In this document: piece by piece, positions 1 to 6,058 of the stretch
How positions within the stretch are numbered: position 1 is the stretch's first letter
Layout of the letters: every line of letters begins with the position of its first letter
From: Lachnospiraceae bacterium
Lineage (GTDB): Bacteria; Bacillota_A; Clostridia; Lachnospirales; Lachnospiraceae
Direction: 5' to 3'
DNA length: 8,084 nucleotides
Assembly (NCBI GenBank): GCA_003446335.1
Contig: DMAZ01000042.1
Span: forward strand, 1 to 8,084
Made by a program: the position numbers and the translations under genes
Notes under the pieces: generated by a model
Told to the model about the DNA's origin: nothing
Database searches by the model: none
What the model saw: only the letters and a program-made list of their open reading frames with translations

Positions 1-77
1 ACTTCCTTTTCTTCTCCGGAATATCCGGTGACGGCAAATGTCTCATCCTCCAGCATTTTATATTGAAATTCCTGCAT
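1..77 (-). CDS. Leucine-rich-repeat (BspA-like) protein, N-terminal fragment
   Basis: Only the first 25 codons lie in the window; the gene continues past the left edge. The ATG at 77-75 is preceded by AAAGGGGAA (89-81), a good ribosome site with short spacing. The peptide starts MQEFQYKMLEDETFAVTGYS and goes on GEEKE, then probably Val. A short lead-in of the form F-x-Y-x-x-L-E-D-x-T-x-x-x-T-G-Y-x-G is typical of the first strand of BspA-like LRR_5 proteins in clostridia, which often begin directly with the repeat and carry no signal peptide. No repeat is complete here, so the family call rests on resemblance from memory. Function is unknown; relatives are often surface or adhesin-like, but nothing here shows export. 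Confidence 0.55.
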   Translation of the reverse strand, partial: MQEFQYKMLEDETFAVTGYSGEEKE

Positions 78-109
78 CAGTTCCCCTTTGATTCAATATA
101 ATTGGGTTT

Positions 110-139
110 ATGATATTGTCTTTTGTCAACATATCTCAA
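110..139 (-). promoter_or_regulatory. Possible promoter of the LRR gene
   Basis: On the minus strand TTGAGA (139-134) is followed after 18 bases by TATCAT (115-110). This resembles a housekeeping -35/-10 pair and lies 33 bases upstream of the ATG at 77. A second -35-like TTGACA (129-124) lies between them but has no well-spaced -10. The surrounding 78-168 stretch is AT-rich and holds no other gene. This is a motif match only. Confidence 0.4.
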
Positions 140-168
140 CATTATTCATTACTCAGCTATTAACAAAG

Positions 169-402
169 TTATAAGGGGCAGGCTTCTACGATAGGACTGC
201 ACAGCACCTCAATAAGTCCGCTGCCAATAGCATACATAATGACGCAGGCAACGACACTCTTGCGATAACCGATCTTATCCACAAACCGGGCGCAGAACAC
301 ATCTACCAGCAGCTGCGTGAAATAGAAGGCGGTGGAGATCAAGGCGATCCACCCCATTTTCATGCTGAATATGCAGGTTTTAAAGACGATTAAAATGGGA
401 GG
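169..402 (-). pseudogene. Remnant of an MFS transporter
   Basis: The readable frame runs from just after the regulator's stop codon down to a TAA at 171-169. From the ATG at 363 it gives 64 residues. Two stretches look like parts of one clostridial MFS permease family: FTQLLVDVFCARFVDKIGYR, matching the helix 2/loop segment with the MFS-type D-x-x-G-x-R/K signature, and AIGSGLIEVLCSPIVEACP, normally found around helix 4. In intact relatives, as I remember them, about 30 residues separate these pieces, and another 300 or so follow. So the first helix, an internal piece and the whole C-terminal two thirds are missing. No convincing ribosome site precedes the ATG at 363 or the nearby Met codon at 357. 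It cannot make a working transporter. I read it as a decayed gene; a small membrane peptide is possible but less likely. Confidence 0.7.
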
Positions 403-1089
403 TTAAAGAGTTTCTTCAGGAGAGGGGATGATGAACAGATTTTTATCGTAGTCAATGATCCCTTCTTTTTTCAGTGAGGCAAGTTCACGTGTCATTGCGC
501 TGCGGTTGATGCAGAGATATTCTGCCATTTCTGACCGGCGCAGTGGTATGCGAAAGGTGCTGCTCCCACTGCGGAGAGCTTCCATTGACAGATAGGCCAG
601 GATCTTTTCACGGACCGATCCCCGTGAGATCACATCGATTTTTTTCATCAGAGACCGGTTTTTGGCGCTGATCAGGGCAAACATATTCTGGGTCAGCAAA
701 TGATGGAACGTGCAGGCGTTCTTACAGGGATGCGTTATTCTGCCTGCAGGAATAAAAAGGATCAGTGTGGAAGAGGCGGATTTGTAAACGAGATCCGGTT
801 TTTCCATTCCATTTCCCATGAAGGCTATATTTTCACCGAACACATCTCCTTCTGTTATGAAGGAAATGAGCGTGCGTTTTCCCCAGATGTCTTCCGTATA
901 CGTCAGTACGCTTCCTTCCAGTACAGTTCCTACAGTAGAATTCATTTCGCCGTCCATCCGGATGTAATCGTCTTTTTTATACCGGCGGATCCGGCACCCA
1001 AGGCAGTCAAAAAGAAGGGAGCAGTCTCTGGCATCGATCCTGTTAAACAGCGGGAGACCGGAAAAATCTATGGTATTCGCTGCAGACAT
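403..1089 (-). CDS. Crp/Fnr-family transcriptional regulator
   Basis: A 228-residue protein with the length and layout of Crp/Fnr factors. A cyclic-nucleotide-like beta-roll covers about residues 12-115 (LEGSVLTY, ITEGDVFGEN), followed by a dimer helix at about 120-155 and a winged HTH at about 180-222 (RSEMAEYLCINRSAMTREL, then a KKEGIIDYD wing). The Arg and Ser that contact cAMP in Crp are not visible after FGEN, so cAMP is probably not the ligand. Cysteines at 23, 29, 32, 122 and 126 could bind a metal or Fe-S cluster; C-x3-C-x-F-H is, from memory, common in clostridial relatives. The start ATG (1089-1087) follows AAAGGA (1103-1098). It is divergent from the reductase operon and shares an operator with it, so it is probably the operon's anaerobic or redox-responsive activator and may limit its own expression. 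Its signal is unknown. Confidence 0.9.
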   Translation of the reverse strand: MSAANTIDFSGLPLFNRIDARDCSLLFDCLGCRIRRYKKDDYIRMDGEMNSTVGTVLEGSVLTYTEDIWGKRTLISFITEGDVFGENIAFMGNGMEKPDLVYKSASSTLILFIPAGRITHPCKNACTFHHLLTQNMFALISAKNRSLMKKIDVISRGSVREKILAYLSMEALRSGSSTFRIPLRRSEMAEYLCINRSAMTRELASLKKEGIIDYDKNLFIIPSPEETL

Positions 1090-1134
1090 ATCCTGTGTCC
1101 TTTCGTCTCGAACTTTTGTTAGATTTCAGCAGAT

Positions 1135-1163
1135 ATTATATCAAAAATGTTGCGTGTGCAACA
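1135..1163 (-). promoter_or_regulatory. Predicted promoter of the Crp/Fnr regulator
   Basis: A perfect TATAAT lies on the minus strand at 1140-1135. Seventeen bases upstream is TGTTGC (1163-1158), a weak -35 that is also one arm of the palindromic operator. Transcription would start near 1128 and leave a leader of about 39 bases. Because the operator covers the -35 region, a bound regulator should block RNA polymerase here, giving negative autoregulation. Inferred from motifs and spacing only. Confidence 0.5.
1148..1163. promoter_or_regulatory. Crp/Fnr-type palindromic operator
   Basis: TGTTGC-GTGT-GCAACA is a perfect inverted repeat with 6-base arms and a 4-base centre. This is the same half-site geometry as FNR (TTGAT-N4-ATCAA) and Crp sites. 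It lies between a Crp/Fnr gene and a divergent operon. Its centre (1155.5) is about 41.5 bases upstream of the operon start predicted from the TATACT at 1185-1190. The half site differs from both classical consensus sequences. Confidence 0.7.
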
Positions 1164-1184
1164 GAGGCTATTTCTTTCTTATAG

Positions 1185-1190
1185 TATACT
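1185..1190 (+). promoter_or_regulatory. -10 box of the reductase operon (activator-dependent)
   Basis: TATACT is a good -10 hexamer; the expected start is near 1197 and the leader to the ATG at 1263 is about 66 bases. At the -35 position (about 1162-1167) the sequence is CAGAGG, which is no match to TTGACA, as expected for a promoter that needs an activator bound at -41.5. An overlapping TATAGT at 1180-1185 would put the operator at -36.5, a poorer fit. I see no hairpin or riboswitch-like structure in the leader. Confidence 0.55.
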
Positions 1191-1248
1191 TCTTCCTATA
1201 TTTACCACTTCTTTATTACACACCTTTTAGCGAGTCAATCATCTATTG

Positions 1249-1253
1249 AGAGG
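1249..1253 (+). promoter_or_regulatory. Ribosome site deciding the start of the Mo enzyme
   Basis: AGAGG ends 9 bases before the ATG at 1263 but only 3 bases before the in-frame GTG at 1257. The spacing and the codon both favour ATG 1263. Confidence 0.6.
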
Positions 1254-1262
1254 AAAGTGCAT

Positions 1263-3347
1263 ATGCGAAAAGTACAATCAACCTGCAATTTCTGTGCGAT
1301 TGACTGTAATCTCGATTTTTACGTGGAGGACGGGAAGATCGTGCGAACCCTGCCGACCAAAGGCTATCCCGTGAATGAAGGTTTCAGCTGTATTAAGGGT
1401 CTGTCTCTGAGCAAGCAGCAGACGACTGTCAAGCCGGACGCACTGCCTAAAATCAGACAGGAAGATGGGAGCATGAAGGAAGTGCCCTGGGAAGAAGCCT
1501 GGGATCATGTTGCCGAAAAGATCACCGGGCTGCAGAAAAAGTACGGACGGGAAAGTGTCGCCGGCATCAGTACGGGGCAGCTCACGCTGGAAGAGTTTGC
1601 AATCTTCGGTCATGTAATGCGCAACTATCTGCAGACAAATGTGGACGGAAACACGCGCCTGTGCATGGCTTCAGCCGCCGTTGCGCATAAGGGAACGCTG
1701 GGATATGACGCCCCGGGGTATACACTGCAGGATCTGGAGCTGTCTGACACGCTTATCTTTATCGGGGCGAATCCTGTTGTAGCGCATCCGATCGTGTGGG
1801 GACGTGTGCGCAATAATCAGGTCCCGGGACATAAGATCGTCGTGATCGATCCCCGGCGCTCGGAAACGGCCATGAACGCAGATCATCATTACCAGATTCG
1901 TCCGCGGTCGGATCTGGTGCTGCTGTATACGGTCGCTAACATCCTGATAGAGAAAGACTGGATCGACCGGGATTTCATTGCGAAACATACGAATCATTTT
2001 GAGGAGTTTGCCCGATTCGTCAGTGCGTTTCCTCTTTCACGCGGCGCAGCGGAGAGCGGTATCGATGAAGAACGGATCATGGAACTGGCGAAGATCATTC
2101 ATGATGGAAAGGCGGTGTCCTTCTGGTGGACGATGGGCGTCAACCAGGGATACGAAGCCGTGACTACAGCGAGAGCAGTCATGAATCTGGCACTGATGAC
2201 CGGTAATATCGGCAGACCGGGAACCGGCGGCAATTCGATCACGGGACAGTGCAACGCGATGGGTTCACGCCTGTTCTCCAACACGACCTGTCTGTTCGGC
2301 GGGGGAGACTTTGCAGACGCAGAAGAAAGCGGACGGATCGCCGGCATCATCGGGATTGATCCGGAACAAATGGCAAAAAAGCCGACGATCCCCTATAACA
2401 GGATCATTGAAGGGATCAACGCCGGAGAGATCAAAGGACTCTGGATCCTCTGTACAAATCCGCGTCACAGCTGGACGAACAATGAGACGTTTGCCGAGGC
2501 GGCGAAAAAGCTGGATCTTTTTGTCGTGCAGGACATTTACGATACGATCGAAAGCGCGGAAGAAGCGACTGTCTATTTTCCTGTCGTCCCGGGAATCAAG
2601 AAAGCGGGCACATATATCAACCTCGAACGCCGCCTTTCGGCCATGCGTCCCGTTCTGCCAAGGGGAGAAAATGAGATTTCCGATTATGAGTGTATTCTCG
2701 GTGTCGCGAAAGCGCTCGGAATGGGAAAGGCGATCGAGCGCTGGGAGACTCCGGAGCAGTGCTTTAACATGCTTCGTGAGATCTCGCGGGGAAGACCGTG
2801 CGATTTTTCCGGCGTGAAATGGGACGACCTGACAGATTCCCACGGGCGGCAGTGGCCGTACCCGGAAGGGAGGGAGGCGGAGTTTTCCGAAGAGCAGCGC
2901 CGTCTCTATTCTGACGGGATCTTCTATACGCCGGACGGAAGAGCTAATTTCCTGTTTGAGGAACCTCTGGAGAATCCGTATGTCCCGTCAGAAGAATTCC
3001 CGCTTGTCTTCAATACGGGCCGCGGCACCGTAGGGCAGTGGCACACCCAGAGCCGTACCAAAGAGGTCCGGTTCGTGGAGGATGTTTCTCCGAAGAAGGC
3101 ATATCTTTTTATGAACAGGAAAATGGCGGAAGAAAATGACGTCCATGAGATGGACCGCATTCGTGTATTCTCAGTCAACGGTCAGAATGCCGATTTCTTT
3201 GTCAAAGTGACGGACAATGTCCCGTATGATCAGCTGTATGCACCGATCCACTATATAGAGTGCAATAAGCTGACCCCGTCAAACTATGACAAGTATTCCC
3301 GGGAGCCCAATTACAAAGGGGCGGTCTGCCGGTTTGAAAAGATATGA
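1263..3347 (+). CDS. Molybdopterin oxidoreductase, nitrate-reductase-like catalytic subunit
   Basis: A 694-residue member of the DMSO-reductase superfamily, with the length expected of cytoplasmic assimilatory-type nitrate reductases. An N-terminal [4Fe-4S] site has Cys 8, 11, 15 and 43 (C-x2-C-x3-C-x27-C), followed by the usual Lys 45. The Mo ligand is probably Cys134 in NTRLCMASAA, where nitrate reductases have C-M-A/S-S-A and formate dehydrogenases have Sec/Cys-His. TGQCNAMGSR (328-337) matches the TGQ-x-NAMG-x-R loop, and the cofactor-binding C-terminal domain spans about 575-694. No Tat signal is seen, so it should be cytoplasmic. It is first in the operon, followed by its likely electron donors. 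The Glu that usually follows NAMGGR in nitrate reductases is replaced by Leu337, so the substrate is uncertain: nitrate is the default, another oxyanion is possible. An in-frame GTG at 1257 would add two residues. Confidence 0.88.
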   Translation: MRKVQSTCNFCAIDCNLDFYVEDGKIVRTLPTKGYPVNEGFSCIKGLSLSKQQTTVKPDALPKIRQEDGSMKEVPWEEAWDHVAEKITGLQKKYGRESVAGISTGQLTLEEFAIFGHVMRNYLQTNVDGNTRLCMASAAVAHKGTLGYDAPGYTLQDLELSDTLIFIGANPVVAHPIVWGRVRNNQVPGHKIVVIDPRRSETAMNADHHYQIRPRSDLVLLYTVANILIEKDWIDRDFIAKHTNHFEEFARFVSAFPLSRGAAESGIDEERIMELAKIIHDGKAVSFWWTMGVNQGYEAVTTARAVMNLALMTGNIGRPGTGGNSITGQCNAMGSRLFSNTTCLFGGGDFADAEESGRIAGIIGIDPEQMAKKPTIPYNRIIEGINAGEIKGLWILCTNPRHSWTNNETFAEAAKKLDLFVVQDIYDTIESAEEATVYFPVVPGIKKAGTYINLERRLSAMRPVLPRGENEISDYECILGVAKALGMGKAIERWETPEQCFNMLREISRGRPCDFSGVKWDDLTDSHGRQWPYPEGREAEFSEEQRRLYSDGIFYTPDGRANFLFEEPLENPYVPSEEFPLVFNTGRGTVGQWHTQSRTKEVRFVEDVSPKKAYLFMNRKMAEENDVHEMDRIRVFSVNGQNADFFVKVTDNVPYDQLYAPIHYIECNKLTPSNYDKYSREPNYKGAVCRFEKI

Positions 3348-3381
3348 CGTACAGATGATCTGAAAGAGGAGGTCAGGGATT

Positions 3382-3810
3382 ATGTACAGGATAAAAATTG
3401 ACCGCAGCCGCTGTATCGGATGTCTGACGTGTGTGACTGCCTGCGTGGTCAGTCACCAGACCGAGAGCGGCGACGCGCGGAACCGTGTCGTGATCGACAG
3501 TGAGACAAAGCCGGCGCCCATATTCTGCCGGCACTGCAGCCGGCCGGAATGTGTCTATACATGCATGACCGGCGCCATGAAGAAAGATCCCGTGACAGGA
3601 TACGTCACGTATGATAAGGAACAGTGCGCCAGCTGCTATATGTGTGTCATGTCCTGCCCGTTCGGTGTTCTGAAACCGGACAGTGTGCATTTCCGGGAGA
3701 TCATGAAGTGCAACATGTGTGTCCACAGGAGTGAGGATGGAAAGACTGCAGATCCCATGTGCGTGGAAAAGTGCCCCATGCACGCCATTACACTGGAGGA
3801 GAGCCTATGA
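3382..3810 (+). CDS. Four-cluster [4Fe-4S] ferredoxin-like electron-transfer subunit
   Basis: A 142-residue protein with 16 cysteines in four sets: C11/14/17/21, C49/52/57/61, C82/85/88/92 and C110/113/127/131. This is the HycB/CooF/DmsB-type fold, which carries four [4Fe-4S] clusters as an electron wire next to a molybdopterin subunit. No signal peptide or membrane helix is seen, so it is soluble. AGAGGAGG (3365-3372) sits 9 bases before the ATG. It starts 34 bases after the Mo subunit, and its stop overlaps the start of the FAD oxidoreductase gene. It most likely passes electrons from that flavoprotein to the Mo enzyme. From memory, the same trio (Mo subunit, Fe-S protein, NADH oxidoreductase) occurs in the nitrate reductase locus of Clostridium perfringens and related clostridia. 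Confidence 0.9.
   Translation: MYRIKIDRSRCIGCLTCVTACVVSHQTESGDARNRVVIDSETKPAPIFCRHCSRPECVYTCMTGAMKKDPVTGYVTYDKEQCASCYMCVMSCPFGVLKPDSVHFREIMKCNMCVHRSEDGKTADPMCVEKCPMHAITLEESL
3795..3801 (+). promoter_or_regulatory. Ribosome site deciding the FAD oxidoreductase start
   Basis: GGAGGAG lies inside the end of the Fe-S gene, 5 bases before the ATG at 3807. That ATG overlaps the upstream TGA as ATGA, which implies translational coupling. The frame stays open back to an ATG at 3759, but those extra 16 residues merely read the Fe-S gene out of frame. Confidence 0.75.
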
Positions 3811-5045
3811 AAAAATATGTTGTGATCGGTTCGTCCGCGGCAGGTGTCAATGGCATCCGGGAGCTTCGGAAATATGACAGGGAGGCAGAGATCGTGCTGA
3901 TCTCGAAAGACAGCGAGATCTATTCACGCTGTATCCTGCATGAATATCTTTCAGGTATGAGAAGCATCGATCGTCTGCGGTTTGTAGAGAAAGATTTTGA
4001 GACGCTGTACCGCGTCACATGGAAGAAAGGCCTGGAGGCAGTCGGGCTGGACCGGGCGGCAAAAGAAGTCATACTCGGGGACGGCACAAGAGAAAGCTAC
4101 GATAAGCTGCTGATCGCTACCGGCTCCCATACGTTCTTTCCGCCGATCAAAAATATGGCGGGATCTCCGAATATGATAGGTTTCCGCAATATCGATGATA
4201 TCGAAGTTTTGAAGGAAGCAGTGAAGACGAAAAAACACATCGTCATTCTCGGAAGCGGTCTTGTCGGCATCGACTGTGCGACAGGGCTCCTGCATCTCGG
4301 TGTGAAGACAGTCCTGTGTGATTTTGCCGGATGGCTCCTCAATAAACAGCTTGATCACGAGGCTGCACAGGCGTATATCGATGCTTTTGCGGCACATGGT
4401 GTGGAACAGCATTACGGAGTCGGCGTCGATGAAGTGCAGATCAATGACGATCATGAGATCACGGCGGTCGTCCTCAGCGACGGAACGGTGATCCCCTGCG
4501 ATTTCTTTGTGGTCACGGCAGGCGTTCGTTCCAATGTGGAGTTTCTGCAGGAATCCGGCCTGGAGCTTTCCCGGACCGGCCTTGTGTATGATGAAACGGG
4601 CCGGACGAATGATCCGGATATTTTTGGCGCAGGCGATGTATCGGGCCTTTCGCCCATATGGCCGGTCGCCGTGAAAGAGGGAATGATCGCAGCGGCCAAT
4701 ATGGCCGGTGTGCCGGAAAAAATGTCCGATTTCTTTGCCAGCAAGTCTACCATGCGGTTCCTGGACATCTCTACGATGTCTCTGGGCGAGGTCAATCCCG
4801 ATCCGGCAGATGAGACCGTAAGGGTCGAGACATATCGCAAGGGAGATGTGTACAAAAAAATCGTCCACAGGGATGGAAAGATCATCGGAGCACTGCTTCA
4901 GGGAGATCTTGCATACGGAGGAGTCCTGCAGCAGCTGATCGCCCGTCAGATCGATGTCCGCAGAGTCAGAAAGCCGCTGTTTGACATCGATTACTCCGAC
5001 TTCTTCCATATGCACAGTGATTCCTATGAATTCTATTATGAGTAA
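3807..5045 (+). CDS. FAD-dependent NAD(P)H oxidoreductase (electron input of the Mo enzyme)
   Basis: A 412-residue pyridine nucleotide-disulfide oxidoreductase-type flavoprotein, similar to the N-terminal half of NADH nitrite reductases and to NADH:rubredoxin reductases. The FAD dinucleotide fold starts at once (YVVIGSSAAG, residues 4-13). ATGS at 104-107 and GAGD at 274-277 are the second FAD motifs, and the NAD(P)H fold is ILGSGLVG at 147-154. The C-terminal interface domain runs from about 310 to 412. No Fe-S or siroheme domain is fused. It presumably oxidises NADH or NADPH and feeds the four-cluster protein encoded just upstream, completing a soluble electron chain. Cys42 sits where NADH oxidases and peroxidases of this fold keep their redox cysteine, but the surrounding YSRC-x-L fits the Nir/rubredoxin-reductase group better, so a thiol role is doubtful. 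Confidence 0.87.
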   Translation: MKKYVVIGSSAAGVNGIRELRKYDREAEIVLISKDSEIYSRCILHEYLSGMRSIDRLRFVEKDFETLYRVTWKKGLEAVGLDRAAKEVILGDGTRESYDKLLIATGSHTFFPPIKNMAGSPNMIGFRNIDDIEVLKEAVKTKKHIVILGSGLVGIDCATGLLHLGVKTVLCDFAGWLLNKQLDHEAAQAYIDAFAAHGVEQHYGVGVDEVQINDDHEITAVVLSDGTVIPCDFFVVTAGVRSNVEFLQESGLELSRTGLVYDETGRTNDPDIFGAGDVSGLSPIWPVAVKEGMIAAANMAGVPEKMSDFFASKSTMRFLDISTMSLGEVNPDPADETVRVETYRKGDVYKKIVHRDGKIIGALLQGDLAYGGVLQQLIARQIDVRRVRKPLFDIDYSDFFHMHSDSYEFYYE

Positions 5046-5048
5046 GAC

Positions 5049-5055
5049 GGGAGGG
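5049..5055 (+). promoter_or_regulatory. Ribosome site deciding the anion channel start
   Basis: GGGAGGG lies 3 bases before the ATG at 5059. Earlier in-frame ATGs, including 4954 and 5038, fall inside the FAD gene, have no such site, and would add residues unlike the family. Confidence 0.6.
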
Positions 5056-5058
5056 AAT

Positions 5059-6003
5059 ATGGAAAGAGTCGAAAAAATACCGGTTCCCGTCATTGCGACA
5101 TTCCTGAGTTTTCTCACGATGGGAAATGTCTATGGAGGTCTCGGGTTTTCCTGGCTTCGGTATCTGATCATGGTGTGCGGAACGGTCTTTATCATCTGCT
5201 ATATCATCAAGATCATCCGTTACCCCGGAACATGCCGGCAGGAGTATGAGCAGACGATCCCGGCCAGCCTCTACGGTGCATTCAGCATGGTGCTGATGGT
5301 GCTGGGCAGTTTTTACTTTGAGATGGGATGGGGGTTCGGACGGATCATCTGGTTCATCGCTGTCCTGATCCACTGCGTGCACATTATCGTATTTACGGTG
5401 AAGCACACTTTCGGAAAGGTGATCCTGAAGAAAGATCCTGTCAATATGATGCCCAGCTGGTTTGTGACGTATAACGGATGGATGGTGGCCTGTGTGACCG
5501 GAGGAAAGATGAATGCCGCGCCGATCCTGCAGGTGATCACGGTCTACGGCTGTATCATTTACATTCTTCTTCTGCCGTTCATGCTCCGGCGTCTGGTAAA
5601 AGTCGAGATAAAAAGTGCAGCTTATCATACAATGGCGGTTCTGCTGGCTCCCTGCAGTCTCTGCGTTGTCAGCCTGATCAATGTCTATGAGTCGCCGAAT
5701 CGTGCACTGCTGACGTTTATGTACATCTGCGTGCTGGCATCGCTGGCTTTTATCCTTTTTAAACTGCCGGACTTCTTTTCATTCCGGTTCTATCCGGGTT
5801 TTGCCGGGCTGACATTCCCGATGGCGATCGGTGTTGTTGCCTCGCAGAAAATGGCAGGCGCACTGACGGCTGCAGGAAAGGAAGGGCTGGCCAATGCCGT
5901 GACACAGCTGTCCGGACTGCAGATTTTTGTAACCACGATGCTGGTGGGTTATGTGATGCTTATGTTCCTGCGTATGCTGCTGAAGAAACAGGAAAGACAG
6001 TGA
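5059..6003 (+). CDS. TDT/SLAC1/TehA-family anion channel or transporter
   Basis: A 314-residue membrane protein with about ten hydrophobic helices, near residues 8-27, 32-53, 70-87, 96-114, 133-148, 156-178, 188-209, 215-235, 247-265 and 284-307. Length and helix count match the tellurite-resistance/dicarboxylate transporter family (TehA, plant SLAC1, yeast sulfite pump Ssu1). The segment with F253-P254 in helix 9 is where TehA/SLAC1 keep the pore-gating Phe; I place it by eye. The family passes small anions such as nitrate, chloride, sulfite or malate. It lies 13 bases after the FAD gene and 55 bases before asrA, so it is embedded in the operon. It is likely to import or release the oxyanion handled by the two reductases: nitrate or nitrite under one reading, sulfite under the other. 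The charge pattern gives no hint of direction. Confidence 0.75.
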   Translation: MERVEKIPVPVIATFLSFLTMGNVYGGLGFSWLRYLIMVCGTVFIICYIIKIIRYPGTCRQEYEQTIPASLYGAFSMVLMVLGSFYFEMGWGFGRIIWFIAVLIHCVHIIVFTVKHTFGKVILKKDPVNMMPSWFVTYNGWMVACVTGGKMNAAPILQVITVYGCIIYILLLPFMLRRLVKVEIKSAAYHTMAVLLAPCSLCVVSLINVYESPNRALLTFMYICVLASLAFILFKLPDFFSFRFYPGFAGLTFPMAIGVVASQKMAGALTAAGKEGLANAVTQLSGLQIFVTTMLVGYVMLMFLRMLLKKQERQ

Positions 6004-6058
6004 CACACAGGAAGCAGAGAGGTTTTAATAAAGGATTGTTAGAAACGGAGGGGTTTGA

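Noticed and set aside
361..405. The regulator and the MFS remnant share a reading frame, separated only by a TAA at 405-403.
   Set aside because: The regulator is already full length with a complete winged helix, so a readthrough fusion has no support; the shared frame is a one-in-three coincidence.
3951..5117. Long open frame (388 codons) on the minus strand opposite the FAD oxidoreductase.
   Set aside because: It is antisense to a gene with clear motifs, its translation shows no recognisable domain, and it has no convincing ribosome site. It is a shadow of the coding strand's codon use.
6004..6058. Possible separate promoter for asrABC in the 55-base gap.
   Set aside because: There is AT-rich sequence (TTTTAATAAAGG) but no paired -35/-10, no Crp/Fnr palindrome and no terminator upstream.
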